A stretch of 64,000 nucleotides of DNA from Paenibacillus sp. HWE-109 (GCF_022163125.1 NZ_CP091881.1:682001-746000), one strand, 5' to 3'; shown: positions 25,272 to 35,243, numbered from the stretch's first letter. Numbers and translations: made by a program. The notes: generated by a model not told the origin, from the letters alone.

Positions 25272-27974
25272 TTAATTCAACATAACATCATCGATCGTAG
25301 CCCAGCCGCCTGCCGCATTGCCGTAATACCAGAGCTTAACGGTCTGTCCAGCAGCAGCATTGAACGTAATCGTATAGGGAGCATAACCGATGTTAGGACT
25401 TATCGTCTTTTGTTCGACTAGCGCTGACCCAACATCCACACCTAAGCGTACATTGCTATTAGTGATATTAGTAGAGCAGTAGGCAGTAAGCGTATAGCTT
25501 TTCGTAGTAGGAGCGGTAAACGTTTGGTATAGGGCAACATCGCCTGATGTTGTTGGCCAGAGGTAAGCGTCATTCATCGTATCATGTGGATAATTAACCT
25601 CGACACCGCCATTATTAGGATGCCACTCTGTCGACCATGGTCCAAGCAGCCCCGTCTGAAAATCGGGATTTGCCAACAGGTTCGGCTGCGGTTGATTCGA
25701 ACCGTAAATCTCGACTTCCGCCAACTGCATGCGGTAAGGTTGGCCAGATTCATCCGTAATTTGTCTCAGATTTGTTCCTTCCACCTTCACATATCTGGCA
25801 GTCTGCGGACTAAACGTGAAGGGCTGGACGTAATTCCCGCTGAGCGCGTAGCTGGTCTTTGTCGTGACGGTCGTCCAAGGGCCTGCCGCATTTGCTGCTA
25901 CTTGGATTGTGAAATTGAGCGGGAACCCGGTTCCGATATGCCCTGGCGTATCGTTGCGCGGGTACAGGTCTACTTCGCTGACCGTTTTACTTGCACCTAA
26001 ATCGAATGTAACCGATTCGGTATGATTGGCCGAAGTATTGCTGCTGCTGGACCAGCCATACGAACGGTTGGCCGAATTTCTCAAATCGTCGTTGATCCGG
26101 TTCAGGGCAAAGCCGTCGCGTGTGATTTCATAGGAACTTGTTGCGGTTACAGTCGCATTGGCTGCCAGATTGGTATAGGGTTGGAACCCTGTCGGCAGAG
26201 CGATTAATCGGCCTTCGCCCGGAAGAAGCGTCATATTGAGAACGCCGGTTGTCGCGTTGTAAGTCCCTTGAACCAGCGAACCCTCGGTTCCGGTTGTTTT
26301 TGAGATTTCAGACAGAGCGGACGGCTTGGAACTGAAGTTGAAGTCCAGCGATCTGCTATTGTTATAGTCCCTATTTGTGAGCATGATGTACGAGCGTCCG
26401 CTTGGATTTGTAAAATGCCCAATAATCATAGGCTGCGTCAAATCAGATGGCTTCACGAAGAAGGTGGAGGGAAGAGCTGTTGTACCGGAAGGAATGGATG
26501 AACCGGTATGGTACACTTTCCTGGAAGTCAGATTTTTTAAAGTTCCGCTCAAGTTTTTCATTTCGGCATCCAAAGTTTGAATCTGTGCATATTTGATCAG
26601 TTTGGTACCGTCAAGATTCACAGGTGTATCCGAATAGGCCTCATAGTTGTTATCTCTTGGCCGCCAATAGGAAAACCAATACATTTTTTTGTAGCCGTAC
26701 GTCAAATAAGAATACACATTCCAGCGTAACATGTTCATATTAGGATCACGGTAGGTGTCTAAACCGGTATCAGGATTTTTAATATGAATGCTTTGCAGAA
26801 ATCCTCCATAAGGCACATCATGGGCCAAGCCGCGATCACGTACGATTTCAGAAGCAGAAAAAAAATCTGGATTATCATAGGGAACACCATTCCCTGCCTT
26901 GAACGGATACGAATCATGAAGGATATAATCTGCGCCGCTCATAGTAAGCCAGTCATCCCACTGATTTTCAAAAGCAGTCCCTATATTCGTACGAGTGGTG
27001 TATGCTCGAAAGAAGAAATCATAGGGTTTGGCAACGCCGGCTTCATACCCGGAACCGTCTGTATATGCATCGGTTGTAGATCGGACCACCCAGCCAACGC
27101 TGTTATCGCCTCCACCATTGTGAGTCAATTCCATATAGTAGGTTGTGCCAGGCGTTACAGATGTATGGACCGAAAAATAGGGGTAATTATAGCCTACTGA
27201 AGGCTTAATGGGTCCGCTCAGCGCTGCCTGTCCAAGCAACGTCGTCTTAGCGGTATTGTTCCACACTTTCAGGGTCAGGGATTCACTCGGGGACCACTGG
27301 TTGCTGTCAATCAGCATTTCGATGCCATCTAAATACGTTACATTAGCCGGAATCTTGAAAGTTTGACCAATAGAATTTGTGGAACTCACGTAGGAGCCGT
27401 TGTCATTCGCTTTGGAATTGGATAAGGCTAATTTGCCAGGTATAGAATAGCCAATATCATAGAAGTTCATATAGGTCTGCCAACTCGGTTTAAGCGATTG
27501 GATATACTTGTAGGTATTCGCAAAGCCCTCAAATTGAAATTGTTGGGGTTCGTCCATCAAACTAATACCTGATACCCTGGCATCATTCACATAAGGGGTC
27601 AAAACCGAGTTCAGCGCCGCATAATCTGCTGCTGTATAGCTGGGGTGACCATAAACGCCTGAATCGGTGACCAGAAGTTTGACATTGTTCGAACTGCTGT
27701 TCGCGATGCCTGATTCGTTATCCGTCTTGTTCAACGTGCTGCTGTAAGCCCCACCCAGACCATGGACAGCCACGGTATCAATTCCTGCTGCGGCAATATT
27801 GGCCCAGTTGGCATTGGTGTTGCGGTCAACCGGATTGATTTCTGGCTGAATGAAAGAACCGATTTCAAAACTGCCTGTTCCGGCAGCTGCCGCTGTCATA
27901 CTATTCGTAATAGCTGCAAAAGCACAAATAAGTGACAAGAGTGATCTACGAAACTTTGTTTTATTCATCTTCAT
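25272..27974 (-). CDS. Secreted TIM-barrel glycosidase-like protein with CBM32 and C-terminal CBM
   Basis: A 900-residue exported protein. Residues 1-30 are a signal peptide ending ITNSMTAAAA. The catalytic-type barrel has NWANIAAAGIDTVAVHGLGG, YVNDARVSGISLMDEP (Asp-Glu-Pro, likely active-site strand end) and later TYGYKKMYWFSYWRPRDNN. A jelly-roll insert at about residues 190-330 (IGQTFKIPANVTYLDGIEML, WSPSESLTLKVWNN) splits the barrel. A discoidin/CBM32 domain follows at about 610-760 (TESVTFDLGASKTVSEVDLY) and a C-terminal sugar-binding sandwich at 765-900 (NLLANPDFQTGLLGPW). I cannot assign a GH number. The start at 27974 has GGAGG seven bases upstream. It is divergent from a YesM/YesN pair, with a cre-like site between them. 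Confidence 0.8.
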   Translation of the reverse strand: MKMNKTKFRRSLLSLICAFAAITNSMTAAAAGTGSFEIGSFIQPEINPVDRNTNANWANIAAAGIDTVAVHGLGGAYSSTLNKTDNESGIANSSSNNVKLLVTDSGVYGHPSYTAADYAALNSVLTPYVNDARVSGISLMDEPQQFQFEGFANTYKYIQSLKPSWQTYMNFYDIGYSIPGKLALSNSKANDNGSYVSSTNSIGQTFKIPANVTYLDGIEMLIDSNQWSPSESLTLKVWNNTAKTTLLGQAALSGPIKPSVGYNYPYFSVHTSVTPGTTYYMELTHNGGGDNSVGWVVRSTTDAYTDGSGYEAGVAKPYDFFFRAYTTRTNIGTAFENQWDDWLTMSGADYILHDSYPFKAGNGVPYDNPDFFSASEIVRDRGLAHDVPYGGFLQSIHIKNPDTGLDTYRDPNMNMLRWNVYSYLTYGYKKMYWFSYWRPRDNNYEAYSDTPVNLDGTKLIKYAQIQTLDAEMKNLSGTLKNLTSRKVYHTGSSIPSGTTALPSTFFVKPSDLTQPMIIGHFTNPSGRSYIMLTNRDYNNSRSLDFNFSSKPSALSEISKTTGTEGSLVQGTYNATTGVLNMTLLPGEGRLIALPTGFQPYTNLAANATVTATSSYEITRDGFALNRINDDLRNSANRSYGWSSSSNTSANHTESVTFDLGASKTVSEVDLYPRNDTPGHIGTGFPLNFTIQVAANAAGPWTTVTTKTSYALSGNYVQPFTFSPQTARYVKVEGTNLRQITDESGQPYRMQLAEVEIYGSNQPQPNLLANPDFQTGLLGPWSTEWHPNNGGVEVNYPHDTMNDAYLWPTTSGDVALYQTFTAPTTKSYTLTAYCSTNITNSNVRLGVDVGSALVEQKTISPNIGYAPYTITFNAAAGQTVKLWYYGNAAGGWATIDDVMLN

Positions 27975-28049
27975 CTCGTTACCTCCTATAATCGATATCA
28001 AAGCTGGAACTAGGTTCTATCAACTCCTCTGCATTTTCTTACGAAAATA

Positions 28050-28065
28050 TTGTAAGCGCTTTACA
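28050..28065. promoter_or_regulatory. cre-like site (CcpA) in divergent promoter
   Basis: TTGTAAGCGCTTTACA, close to the catabolite-responsive element consensus but with one extra base in the right arm. It lies about 75 bases upstream of the secreted glycosidase and 150 upstream of the kinase gene. It suggests repression by preferred sugars. Confidence 0.55.
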
Positions 28066-28213
28066 AACCTCATTATATACATACAAGATCAAGGATCATA
28101 GACTGTAATCTTCGGAAAAATTCTCTTTTTTACGTAAGGTGATTGATGACTCCATGGTATTGTTTTACATTTAAATCACCACGATGCCCATAGATGAAAT
28201 GAGGAGAACGCTG

Positions 28214-30019
28214 ATGAAAAAACGGAGTGTATGGCGAGCTTTTCGAGATTGGAGCATGGTGAAAAAGTTAAACGTCTTATACACGCTGATGATCCTGCTG
28301 CCGGTTGTCGTTGTGACACTGCTTGGCTTTCAGAGGTACAATGAAAATTTGAAAAAAAAGGTAGCTGATTTCGATCTTCAACTTCTGGGACAAATCGGAA
28401 GAAATGTAGACAACTACTTGGAAGAGTTGGATCGCATCTCGCTGTCCATTTATCTGGAGGATAATTTGGAGACCATGTCAAGCCGCAATAAAGATTTAGG
28501 TTCCGCTAGCGAGTTCCAAGAGAAAGTCTCCCTCGATAAAGCAATGAAAATATTGATGCGCTCTTCTTTGAAGGATATCATGGGCGCATATTTATTTAAG
28601 GACAGCAGCATTTTTTCGCAGTACGGATCGGGGCCTAACGTAGATTACAGCAACTTCACCCGGGATCCCTGGTACGACAAAGTGCTTGCAGCAGACGGGA
28701 AGGGCTTGCTTATCCCCAGTCATCAGATCCGGAATCATACGAAGCCTGCCCCCTACGTCTTTTCATATGGCCGCAGTCTGATTGACGTTAATAAACATGA
28801 ATCTTTCGGCGTGCTGTTAATCGATGTCAGCATCCAAGGATTAGCTGATATCTTGCAGCAGGTGGAGCATGGGCAGAAAGGGCAATTGTTCATAACGGAT
28901 AAGGAAGGTCGCATGATCTATCATCCTGTGACGGAACAGATGACCGGAAATTTCACCCTGCGTTTGCCTAATCAGCAGGATTCGTTCATTACGAATGTGA
29001 ATGGAGAATGGATAATGGTCAATTATGTGACTTCTTCATTCTCCGGTTGGAAAATTGTCGGTCTCGTTCCGATCCGGGAACTGACGCAGGATTCGAATAT
29101 TTTGCTCAATTTGCTGTGGACATTGGCGGGGATTACGCTGTTGATCTCGATCGCCATTTCGGCCGTTTTGACCTCGAGCATGATGAAGCCGCTCAAAAAA
29201 ATCAGAGTTTTAATGCGCAAGGTGGAAGAAGGCGACTATAAAGTGCAGTACCGGTCGCCAGCCAACGATGAAATCGGGCAAGTCGGACACAGCTTCAATG
29301 TCATGGTCCAGAAGATAAACGAGCTGGTTTATAACGAATTGACCATGAACATCTTGAAGAAGGAAGCTGACTTTAAGGCACTGCAAAGCCAAATCAATCC
29401 ACATTTTCTATATAATACGCTGGAATCGATTAATATGAAGGCGGAAGTCAACGGCGATTACGAAGTTGCGGATATGATTTCATTGCTGGGTAAATTGTTT
29501 CGCATGTCTGTTAATCAAAGTTCAGAGATGATTTCGTTTGCGCAAGAGTTGGAATTCATCCGGGTTTATATGAAACTGCAAAAAATGCGGTATCCCAAAT
29601 TGGAAACGCATATTGCTATCGAGGAAGAACTGTTAAATGCCAAGACATTGCCCTGGATCATCCAACCGCTTGTGGAAAATGCGTTTGTTCACGGGCTTGC
29701 TCCACATAAGGGCCTCGGGTGTATACGAATTGAGGGGTGGAGAGATGGGCCGTATATTCGAGTGCGTGTCACCGATGATGGCATTGGCATCGATGTGGAG
29801 AAGCTGCGTCATATTCAGAGCAAGCTGTTGACGGAAACTTCGGTGGAGACTTCTCATATCGGCTTGACGAATGTCCATAACCGCATTCGAATTTATTTCG
29901 GTGACGCATATGGTTTAACGCTCCGCAGTACGCTGGGAACGGGAACAAGTGTTGAACTGATGTTACACGACATGGAGAATTGGAGTGATGAGGATTATGC
30001 CGACACTGATGATCGTTGA
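28214..30019 (+). CDS. YesM-type sensor histidine kinase
   Basis: A 601-residue membrane kinase. Helix 1 is near residues 20-40 (LYTLMILLPVVVVTLLGF), followed by a dCache-like extracellular sensor to about 285, helix 2 (LLWTLAGITLLISIAISAVL), and a HAMP segment (MKPLKKIRVLMRKVEEGDY). The His_kinase domain has the phospho-accepting His397 in INPHFLYNTLESI, and a HATPase_c domain follows with PLVENAFVHGLAP and VTDDGIGI. The ATG at 28214 has GAGGAGA six bases upstream; the earlier ATG overlaps that site. It overlaps the next gene by 20-odd bases. The pair probably senses a sugar and controls the nearby transporter and hydrolases. Confidence 0.92.
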   Translation: MKKRSVWRAFRDWSMVKKLNVLYTLMILLPVVVVTLLGFQRYNENLKKKVADFDLQLLGQIGRNVDNYLEELDRISLSIYLEDNLETMSSRNKDLGSASEFQEKVSLDKAMKILMRSSLKDIMGAYLFKDSSIFSQYGSGPNVDYSNFTRDPWYDKVLAADGKGLLIPSHQIRNHTKPAPYVFSYGRSLIDVNKHESFGVLLIDVSIQGLADILQQVEHGQKGQLFITDKEGRMIYHPVTEQMTGNFTLRLPNQQDSFITNVNGEWIMVNYVTSSFSGWKIVGLVPIRELTQDSNILLNLLWTLAGITLLISIAISAVLTSSMMKPLKKIRVLMRKVEEGDYKVQYRSPANDEIGQVGHSFNVMVQKINELVYNELTMNILKKEADFKALQSQINPHFLYNTLESINMKAEVNGDYEVADMISLLGKLFRMSVNQSSEMISFAQELEFIRVYMKLQKMRYPKLETHIAIEEELLNAKTLPWIIQPLVENAFVHGLAPHKGLGCIRIEGWRDGPYIRVRVTDDGIGIDVEKLRHIQSKLLTETSVETSHIGLTNVHNRIRIYFGDAYGLTLRSTLGTGTSVELMLHDMENWSDEDYADTDDR

Positions 30020-31091
30020 TGACGAAGAAACGATTCGCCAAGGCTTGGGGCTCATTATCGAACGGCTGTCGCCGAACTGGAAAGTAATTTCCAGCGTGGA
30101 GGATAGTGAGCAGGCGGTGCAAATGCTGAACAATCTGCAGCCCGATCTGATCATCATCGACATTTCGATGCCAGGGATGAGCGGGTTGGATCTGGCTAAA
30201 TATGTATTCGAGTGTTACCCGCATATTTATAAAATGATTTTGACTGGACATGATAAATTCGCTTATGCCCAGAGCGCCTTGCGTTATGAGGTTGTCGATT
30301 ACTTGCTGAAACCGTTAGACCGCGATGAACTGGTCGCAGCCTTGCGCCAGATCGACAGCAGATTAGCTCAGCGTGTTCAAGACGAAGGCGGGGGACGCCT
30401 GCTGAAAGAGGCCGAATGGGACAACAGCCCAATTAGCGATGCCGAATCGCAGTTGATCATCGCCATCGAAACCAACGATACAGGCTTAGCTCAATTGCTG
30501 TTTCGACAATGGGCGAGCGATTTGAGGAATCCCTCGCATGCACGTGCTACGGCTTTGGCCATGCAGCTGCATTATTTTTTTTCATTAGTTTTCAGTCGTG
30601 TCCTGAACCACGTGGATACGAAGTTGAGTCTAAGGATGCGGCGTGATGCCGGGTGGTTGGCGAGCGCATTTACGCCGCAGCAGTCAGTTTCCTTCGAGCC
30701 GTTTGCCGTTATGTTGGAGCAGTTCGCAGATAAGCTCGAGACGGATCCCACGGAGCAGAGGACGGAAACAAGAAGAGTAATCGAAACCGTCAAAGCTTAT
30801 ATCAACGAGCATTATCATGATTCTGAGTTAAAACTGGAAGCGCTTGCGCAACTGGTGTACATGAATACCAATTACATCAGTGAGCTGTTCAAACAGGTGA
30901 CTGGCGACAATTTTATCGATTATTTGACCATGACGAGAATGAAGGCAGCTAAACAAATGCTGCGGGAAACGAATCTCAAAACCTATGAAATCGCAGAACG
31001 CGTAGGCTACACAAGCGCCAAATATTTCAGCACACTATTTAGACGGATCTATGGCATGACGCCCACTGAATATCGCGACAGGTCAGTTTGA
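29997..31091 (+). CDS. YesN-type response regulator (REC + AraC HTH)
   Basis: A 364-residue two-component regulator. The receiver domain has the acidic pair in LMIVDDEETIRQ and the phosphoacceptor Asp55 in DLIIIDISMPGMSG. A linker of about 130 residues separates it from an AraC-type DNA-binding domain at 265-360 (LEALAQLVYMNTNYISELFK, YEIAERVGYTSAKYFSTLFR). GTG 29985 and ATG 29988 are alternative starts; 29997 places the first strand at the usual distance and has GGAG eleven bases upstream. It overlaps the kinase gene. Expected target: the sugar-uptake operon that follows. Confidence 0.92.
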   Translation: MPTLMIVDDEETIRQGLGLIIERLSPNWKVISSVEDSEQAVQMLNNLQPDLIIIDISMPGMSGLDLAKYVFECYPHIYKMILTGHDKFAYAQSALRYEVVDYLLKPLDRDELVAALRQIDSRLAQRVQDEGGGRLLKEAEWDNSPISDAESQLIIAIETNDTGLAQLLFRQWASDLRNPSHARATALAMQLHYFFSLVFSRVLNHVDTKLSLRMRRDAGWLASAFTPQQSVSFEPFAVMLEQFADKLETDPTEQRTETRRVIETVKAYINEHYHDSELKLEALAQLVYMNTNYISELFKQVTGDNFIDYLTMTRMKAAKQMLRETNLKTYEIAERVGYTSAKYFSTLFRRIYGMTPTEYRDRSV

Positions 31092-31133
31092 AAGTATCCG
31101 AAAAAAGTGGAAGAAATACGTATTCCTTCTCAT

Positions 31134-31148
31134 TTGAGAGCGCTTTTA
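31134..31148 (+). promoter_or_regulatory. cre-like site before the sugar-binding protein gene
   Basis: TTGAGAGCGCTTTTA matches the CcpA-site consensus at all but two positions. It lies 55 bases upstream of the lipoprotein start codon. Confidence 0.45.
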
Positions 31149-31202
31149 TTTGAGCTATGATAGTCTCGTAACTGAAATATAAACTAAATGGAGGTCTTAT
31201 CT

Positions 31203-32525
31203 ATGAAAAAGTCAATGCCTGTTTTACTTGCTTCTCTGTTCGCTCTAGCCACGCTGGCAAGCGGCTGCGGAGGGCAGAAGGAAGCAGCCGCGCCTGGAGC
31301 GACTGTCACGCCCAAAATTGAAGCATCTGTTAAACCTGCTGATCCGCCCAAAAAAGTGACGGAACTTAAAGTATCCGGTTTCAAATCCGGTTCGGAGCTG
31401 GGGGCGATTCCCGAAATTAATGACAAGTTCATGAAGGAGAACCCCGATATTAAAGTGACATACGAAGGCATGCCTGGCGGGCAATTTTCAGATTATATCA
31501 AAACGAGGCTTGCGGCCGGAGACGCGTCGGACGTCATCATGCTGCATCCGGGTTCAGAAGTTGTCAAGTATGCCAAAGCGGGTTATTTGAAAGATCTCAG
31601 TAGCGAGCCATGGATACAAACATTTACCAAATCAACGATTGTTGAAGCAAGTGCAGACTCCAAAGTTTATGGCATTCCGAATGATATGGTTTTGCTTGGC
31701 GTTTATTATAACAAAGCCATTTTTGAGAAATTGACGATTCAACCACCAAAGAACTGGGAAGAATTCCTTGCCGCATGCGAGAAAATCAAAGCCTCGGGCG
31801 TGAATCCGATCGCGATCGGCAATAACGACGGCTGGATGACGCTGGCTGCGCTGCTCGAGATGTCCGCTACGATGGTTTACGGCAAAGAGGCCGATTTCGA
31901 CGCCAAATTGAACGCTGGACAGGTGAAATTTGCTGGAGTATGGGATGAAACCGTGCGTAATTGGTACAGCTTGGCTGATAAAGGATACGTGACGCCGAAG
32001 AGCACTGGTGTGAGCCTTGAGCAGGCGCAGCAAGATTTTGCCCAGGAAAAATCGGCGATGTACATCGATGGATCCTGGTCGGTTGGCGGCATTAAGAGCA
32101 AGAACCCGAATCTGAAATTCGGCATGTTCGCGATGCCGGCCAATAAAAAGGGAGAACCTCTCACTGTCTCCGCATCGACAGGAACCACTTGGGTCGTCAA
32201 CGCGAAAACAGCAAATGCGGATGCCGCCAAACGATACATGGCTTATTGGGCCAAAGAAGAAACGTTGACGGCGTGGACAAAAAGTCAAGGCGCCTTTCTC
32301 ACCTTGCAGGGTAAGAAAGGGGATGTCGATCCCGTCTTTGACCTGATTGCAGATACGCTTGCAGCAGGCAAAAGCCAACGATTTCCGGACTGGGACCAGA
32401 GTTCAGCTATTAACAACGAAATGATGAAATCCGCACAGGGCGTCTATTTGAAAGCGTTAACGCCTGAACAAATGCTGAAAAATATGGACGATGCGCTCGA
32501 TAAAGCAGCTAAGAACCAAAAATAA
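31203..32525 (+). CDS. Sugar ABC transporter substrate-binding lipoprotein (family 1)
   Basis: A 440-residue extracellular lipoprotein. The signal peptide MKKSMPVLLASLFALATLAS ends at the lipobox LASGC, so Cys22 is lipid-modified. The mature protein has the MalE-like pattern: INDKFMKENPDIKVTYEGMP, LAAGDASDVIMLHPGSEVVK, FAQEKSAMYIDGSWSVGGIK and the hinge near AKRYMAYWAKEETLTAW. The start is set by GGAGGT seven bases upstream. It is the first gene of a run with two permeases; no ATPase is encoded, so a shared MsmX-type ATPase elsewhere is expected. Likely substrate: oligosaccharides released by the locus 1 enzymes. Confidence 0.92.
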   Translation: MKKSMPVLLASLFALATLASGCGGQKEAAAPGATVTPKIEASVKPADPPKKVTELKVSGFKSGSELGAIPEINDKFMKENPDIKVTYEGMPGGQFSDYIKTRLAAGDASDVIMLHPGSEVVKYAKAGYLKDLSSEPWIQTFTKSTIVEASADSKVYGIPNDMVLLGVYYNKAIFEKLTIQPPKNWEEFLAACEKIKASGVNPIAIGNNDGWMTLAALLEMSATMVYGKEADFDAKLNAGQVKFAGVWDETVRNWYSLADKGYVTPKSTGVSLEQAQQDFAQEKSAMYIDGSWSVGGIKSKNPNLKFGMFAMPANKKGEPLTVSASTGTTWVVNAKTANADAAKRYMAYWAKEETLTAWTKSQGAFLTLQGKKGDVDPVFDLIADTLAAGKSQRFPDWDQSSAINNEMMKSAQGVYLKALTPEQMLKNMDDALDKAAKNQK

Positions 32526-32546
32526 AGAGAAGGTGGGATATGGAGA

Positions 32547-33440
32547 ATGAGGAGCCTCAATTATCGGCATAAGCTCCACCTTGCCTTAGCTTGTTTTCTT
32601 GCACCGGCTGTACTCGTGTATGGTGTCCTCTTCCTCGGCCCTGTTCTGAGCAGCCTTTATTATAGTTTCACGAATTGGAATGGGATTAATCAAACGATGA
32701 GTTTTGTCGGTCTGCGAAATTATAGCGATTTGCTGTCGGACAAAGCTTTCTTGGCAGCGCTTCAAAACACGTTGAAGTTCGCAGTTCTGGTTGTGATTCT
32801 GCAAAATGCGATGGCCATCCCATTGGCCATCGTATTGGATGCGGGGATCCGCAGCCGCAACCTGCTGAGGGTTATTTTCTTCTCCCCAGCTGTGTTAAGT
32901 CCGCTAGTTGTAGGCTATACGTGGCTGTATATTTACGAGCCGAACCAAGGGGTTTTGAACACTCTTTTGCGGCAGTTCGGGCTTGACGCCTGGACGCAGA
33001 GCTGGCTTGGCGATCCACAGATTGCGCTGATCAGCATTGTTGGCATCGTCATTTGGCAATATACCGGCTATTCCATGGTAATTTACTTGGCCAATCTGCA
33101 AACGATTCCGAAGGACCTGTATGAGTCGGCCGGTATGGATGGAGCGGGGAAACGACATCAATTCTGGCATATTACGTTTCCACTCTTGGCACCGGCGATG
33201 ACGATAAATATCGTTTTGTCGACAATTGGAACTTTAAAAGCGTTTGATATTGTATATGTGACGACAAAAGGAGGTCCATACCATGCGACGGAGACAATGT
33301 CGACGCTGATGTTCAGCACCGCATTCGGCAGCGACAGCTTCGGTTATGGCACAGCGATCGGGGTCGTCATCTTCGCGATTATTATGGGGATATCCTTGTT
33401 GCAATTGGCTATACTGCGCCGGCGGGAGGTGGCGTTCTAA
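32547..33440 (+). CDS. Sugar ABC transporter permease (MalF/UgpA type)
   Basis: A 297-residue permease with six membrane helices. The N-terminal LALACFLAPAVLVYGVLFLG and SFTNWNGINQTMSFVGLRNY are typical of sugar importers, and the EAA loop that contacts the ATPase is YESAGMDGAGKRHQFWHITF followed by PLLAPA. It is separated from the binding-protein gene by 21 bases and joined to the next permease gene with no gap. Part of a CUT1-type importer. Confidence 0.92.
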   Translation: MRSLNYRHKLHLALACFLAPAVLVYGVLFLGPVLSSLYYSFTNWNGINQTMSFVGLRNYSDLLSDKAFLAALQNTLKFAVLVVILQNAMAIPLAIVLDAGIRSRNLLRVIFFSPAVLSPLVVGYTWLYIYEPNQGVLNTLLRQFGLDAWTQSWLGDPQIALISIVGIVIWQYTGYSMVIYLANLQTIPKDLYESAGMDGAGKRHQFWHITFPLLAPAMTINIVLSTIGTLKAFDIVYVTTKGGPYHATETMSTLMFSTAFGSDSFGYGTAIGVVIFAIIMGISLLQLAILRRREVAF

Positions 33441-34274
33441 ATGGCACAACGAAAACGTTCTTTGCTCATGTACGGGGTGGAAGTCGTCACTGCTGTCATC
33501 GCGCTGATTTTTGCTTATCCCATTTACTTCATTTTCGCTACGACCTTCAAGTCCGACGAAGAGATGGCGAGCGCCCCGCTAAGTTTTCCAACACAACTGA
33601 ATCCTCATAACTACATCCAGGTGTGGAACAAAATGCATTTTCCAACGGTATTCGCCAACACGCTGTTAATTACCGCCTGTTCCATTGCCCTATTGATCAT
33701 TCTGGGTGCTTCGGCGGCCTATCCGCTTGCCAGAAGAACGGAAAAAGTTTATTTCTTCTTTTATATGCTTTTCATTTGCGGCATCATGCTTCCATTCCAA
33801 TCGGCTATGGTACCGCTGTATAAGCTTGTTTCTCTCTTGCATCTGGTGAATACCTATCACGGCGCCATCTTGATTTATATCGCTTTGAATTTGCCTTTTA
33901 CCGTGTTTTTGTACACCGGATTTTTGAAGTCTACCCCGAGGGAACTGGAAGAAGCGGCCATGATTGACGGCTGCTCGATATTCCGTTCGTTCTGGACGAC
34001 AATATTTCCGCTGATGAAGCCTGTCACCGCAACGGTTGCGGTGCTGACTTCCCTTAGCGTCTGGAACGATTTCATCGTTCCGCTCTTGTTTTTGAATGAA
34101 CAACATCATCGAACAATTACGATTGAATTGTATACGTTCGTCGGAGAACACATCACCAACTGGTCGCTGCTGTTTCCGGGACTCGCGCTGTCGGTTACGC
34201 CGCTGCTTATCTTCTTTTTGATGCTGCAAAAGTTCATGATTAAAGGAGTAGCCGCCGGCTCAATTAAGGGATAA
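33441..34274 (+). CDS. Sugar ABC transporter permease (MalG/UgpE type)
   Basis: A 277-residue permease. IFAYPIYFIFATTFKSDEEM is the first helix and loop; the EAA motif is EEAAMIDGCSIFRSFWTTIF followed by PLMKP; the C-terminus LMLQKFMIKGVAAGSIKG is the usual MalG-type end. The ATG follows the TAA of the previous gene directly, with GGAGG upstream in its end. Completes a binding-protein-dependent importer without an ATPase. Confidence 0.92.
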   Translation: MAQRKRSLLMYGVEVVTAVIALIFAYPIYFIFATTFKSDEEMASAPLSFPTQLNPHNYIQVWNKMHFPTVFANTLLITACSIALLIILGASAAYPLARRTEKVYFFFYMLFICGIMLPFQSAMVPLYKLVSLLHLVNTYHGAILIYIALNLPFTVFLYTGFLKSTPRELEEAAMIDGCSIFRSFWTTIFPLMKPVTATVAVLTSLSVWNDFIVPLLFLNEQHHRTITIELYTFVGEHITNWSLLFPGLALSVTPLLIFFLMLQKFMIKGVAAGSIKG

Positions 34275-34294
34275 AAGGGAGAGGATCTTGCAAA

Positions 34295-35242
34295 ATGAAA
34301 GCACTGCAAATTACGAGAGCCGGGCAATACCGGATTATTGAACAGGCTATACCTGAAGTGAAAAACAACGAAATTCTGGTTAAAATCGAAATCGTATCGA
34401 CGTGTCCTCGCTGGGATATCAATATGATGGCTGGCAAGGACATGTTTGATTACTCGCGGTCTCCGGAATATCCGCTGCCGCCTGGTTTTCCCGGACATGA
34501 GACGGCTGGTTTCGTACATGCGATAGGCAGCGATGTTAGCGGCTTTGCGGTCGGCGACCGCGTTGCTGCCTTAGAGCATATTCCTCACACCGGGTCCTAC
34601 ATGGAGTATATGTGCTACAAGGAACACGAACTGCTTCGGTTGCCCGATCAGGTTACCTTTGAGCAAGCGGTATCGTTCGAGCTGGTGAAGTGCGTCATGA
34701 TCGGCATGTCGCAATTTGCAGATATGCGCGGCAAACGTGTGGTTATCTCCGGGTTGGGACCTGCCGGCATTCTGGCGATGCAGCTCGCGGCCATCTGGGG
34801 CGCGTCCGAAGTGGTTGGCCTGGATGTCAATGAGAAGCGTATCGAATATGTCCGCCAGCTAAAGATTGGTGAAGTCCAACACGTCGATAAACTGGGCGAC
34901 CGGCGCTTCGACTATGGATATGATTGTGTCGGTCTAGCTCAGTCGGTGAACAACCTTCTTCGCCAAGTCGACGAGCATGTCGTTATTTTCGGTGTACTGC
35001 GTGGTACGGTACAGTTCGAGGAGCGATTATGGCTGAAAGGAATGAGGCTGGAGGCTTACCAATACCGTCCCTTTACAGCCCGGGACAGGGAGTTGCTCAT
35101 TGACGCTGTAGCTCACAAAGGCTTGAATACGGCATGCATTCAAACGCATTGTCTTCCTTTGAGCCAGTATGATCAAGCCATTCATCTGCTTAACAATCAA
35201 GAGGCGATCAAAGTTTACTTTTACCCAGGGAAGGAGTGGTAG
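34295..35242 (+). CDS. Zinc-type medium-chain dehydrogenase-like oxidoreductase
   Basis: A 315-residue MDR-fold protein. The catalytic-zinc region has a cysteine in STCPRWDINMM and the His-Glu pair in FPGHETAGFVHAIG. The GD box is GFAVGDRVAALEH, and the NAD-binding site reads VVISGLGPAGILAMQLAAIW with the acidic VVGLDVN. The lobe of four structural-zinc cysteines is absent. Such enzymes oxidise sugars or polyols. The ATG has GGGAGAGG nine bases upstream. It lies 20 bases after the permease and before a second MDR protein, so a sugar-oxidation step is likely (inference). Confidence 0.85.
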   Translation: MKALQITRAGQYRIIEQAIPEVKNNEILVKIEIVSTCPRWDINMMAGKDMFDYSRSPEYPLPPGFPGHETAGFVHAIGSDVSGFAVGDRVAALEHIPHTGSYMEYMCYKEHELLRLPDQVTFEQAVSFELVKCVMIGMSQFADMRGKRVVISGLGPAGILAMQLAAIWGASEVVGLDVNEKRIEYVRQLKIGEVQHVDKLGDRRFDYGYDCVGLAQSVNNLLRQVDEHVVIFGVLRGTVQFEERLWLKGMRLEAYQYRPFTARDRELLIDAVAHKGLNTACIQTHCLPLSQYDQAIHLLNNQEAIKVYFYPGKEW

Positions 35243-35243
35243 C

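Noticed and set aside
31632..32378. 248-codon minus-strand frame
   Set aside because: Fully antisense to the sugar-binding lipoprotein, no start signal, no recognisable motif.
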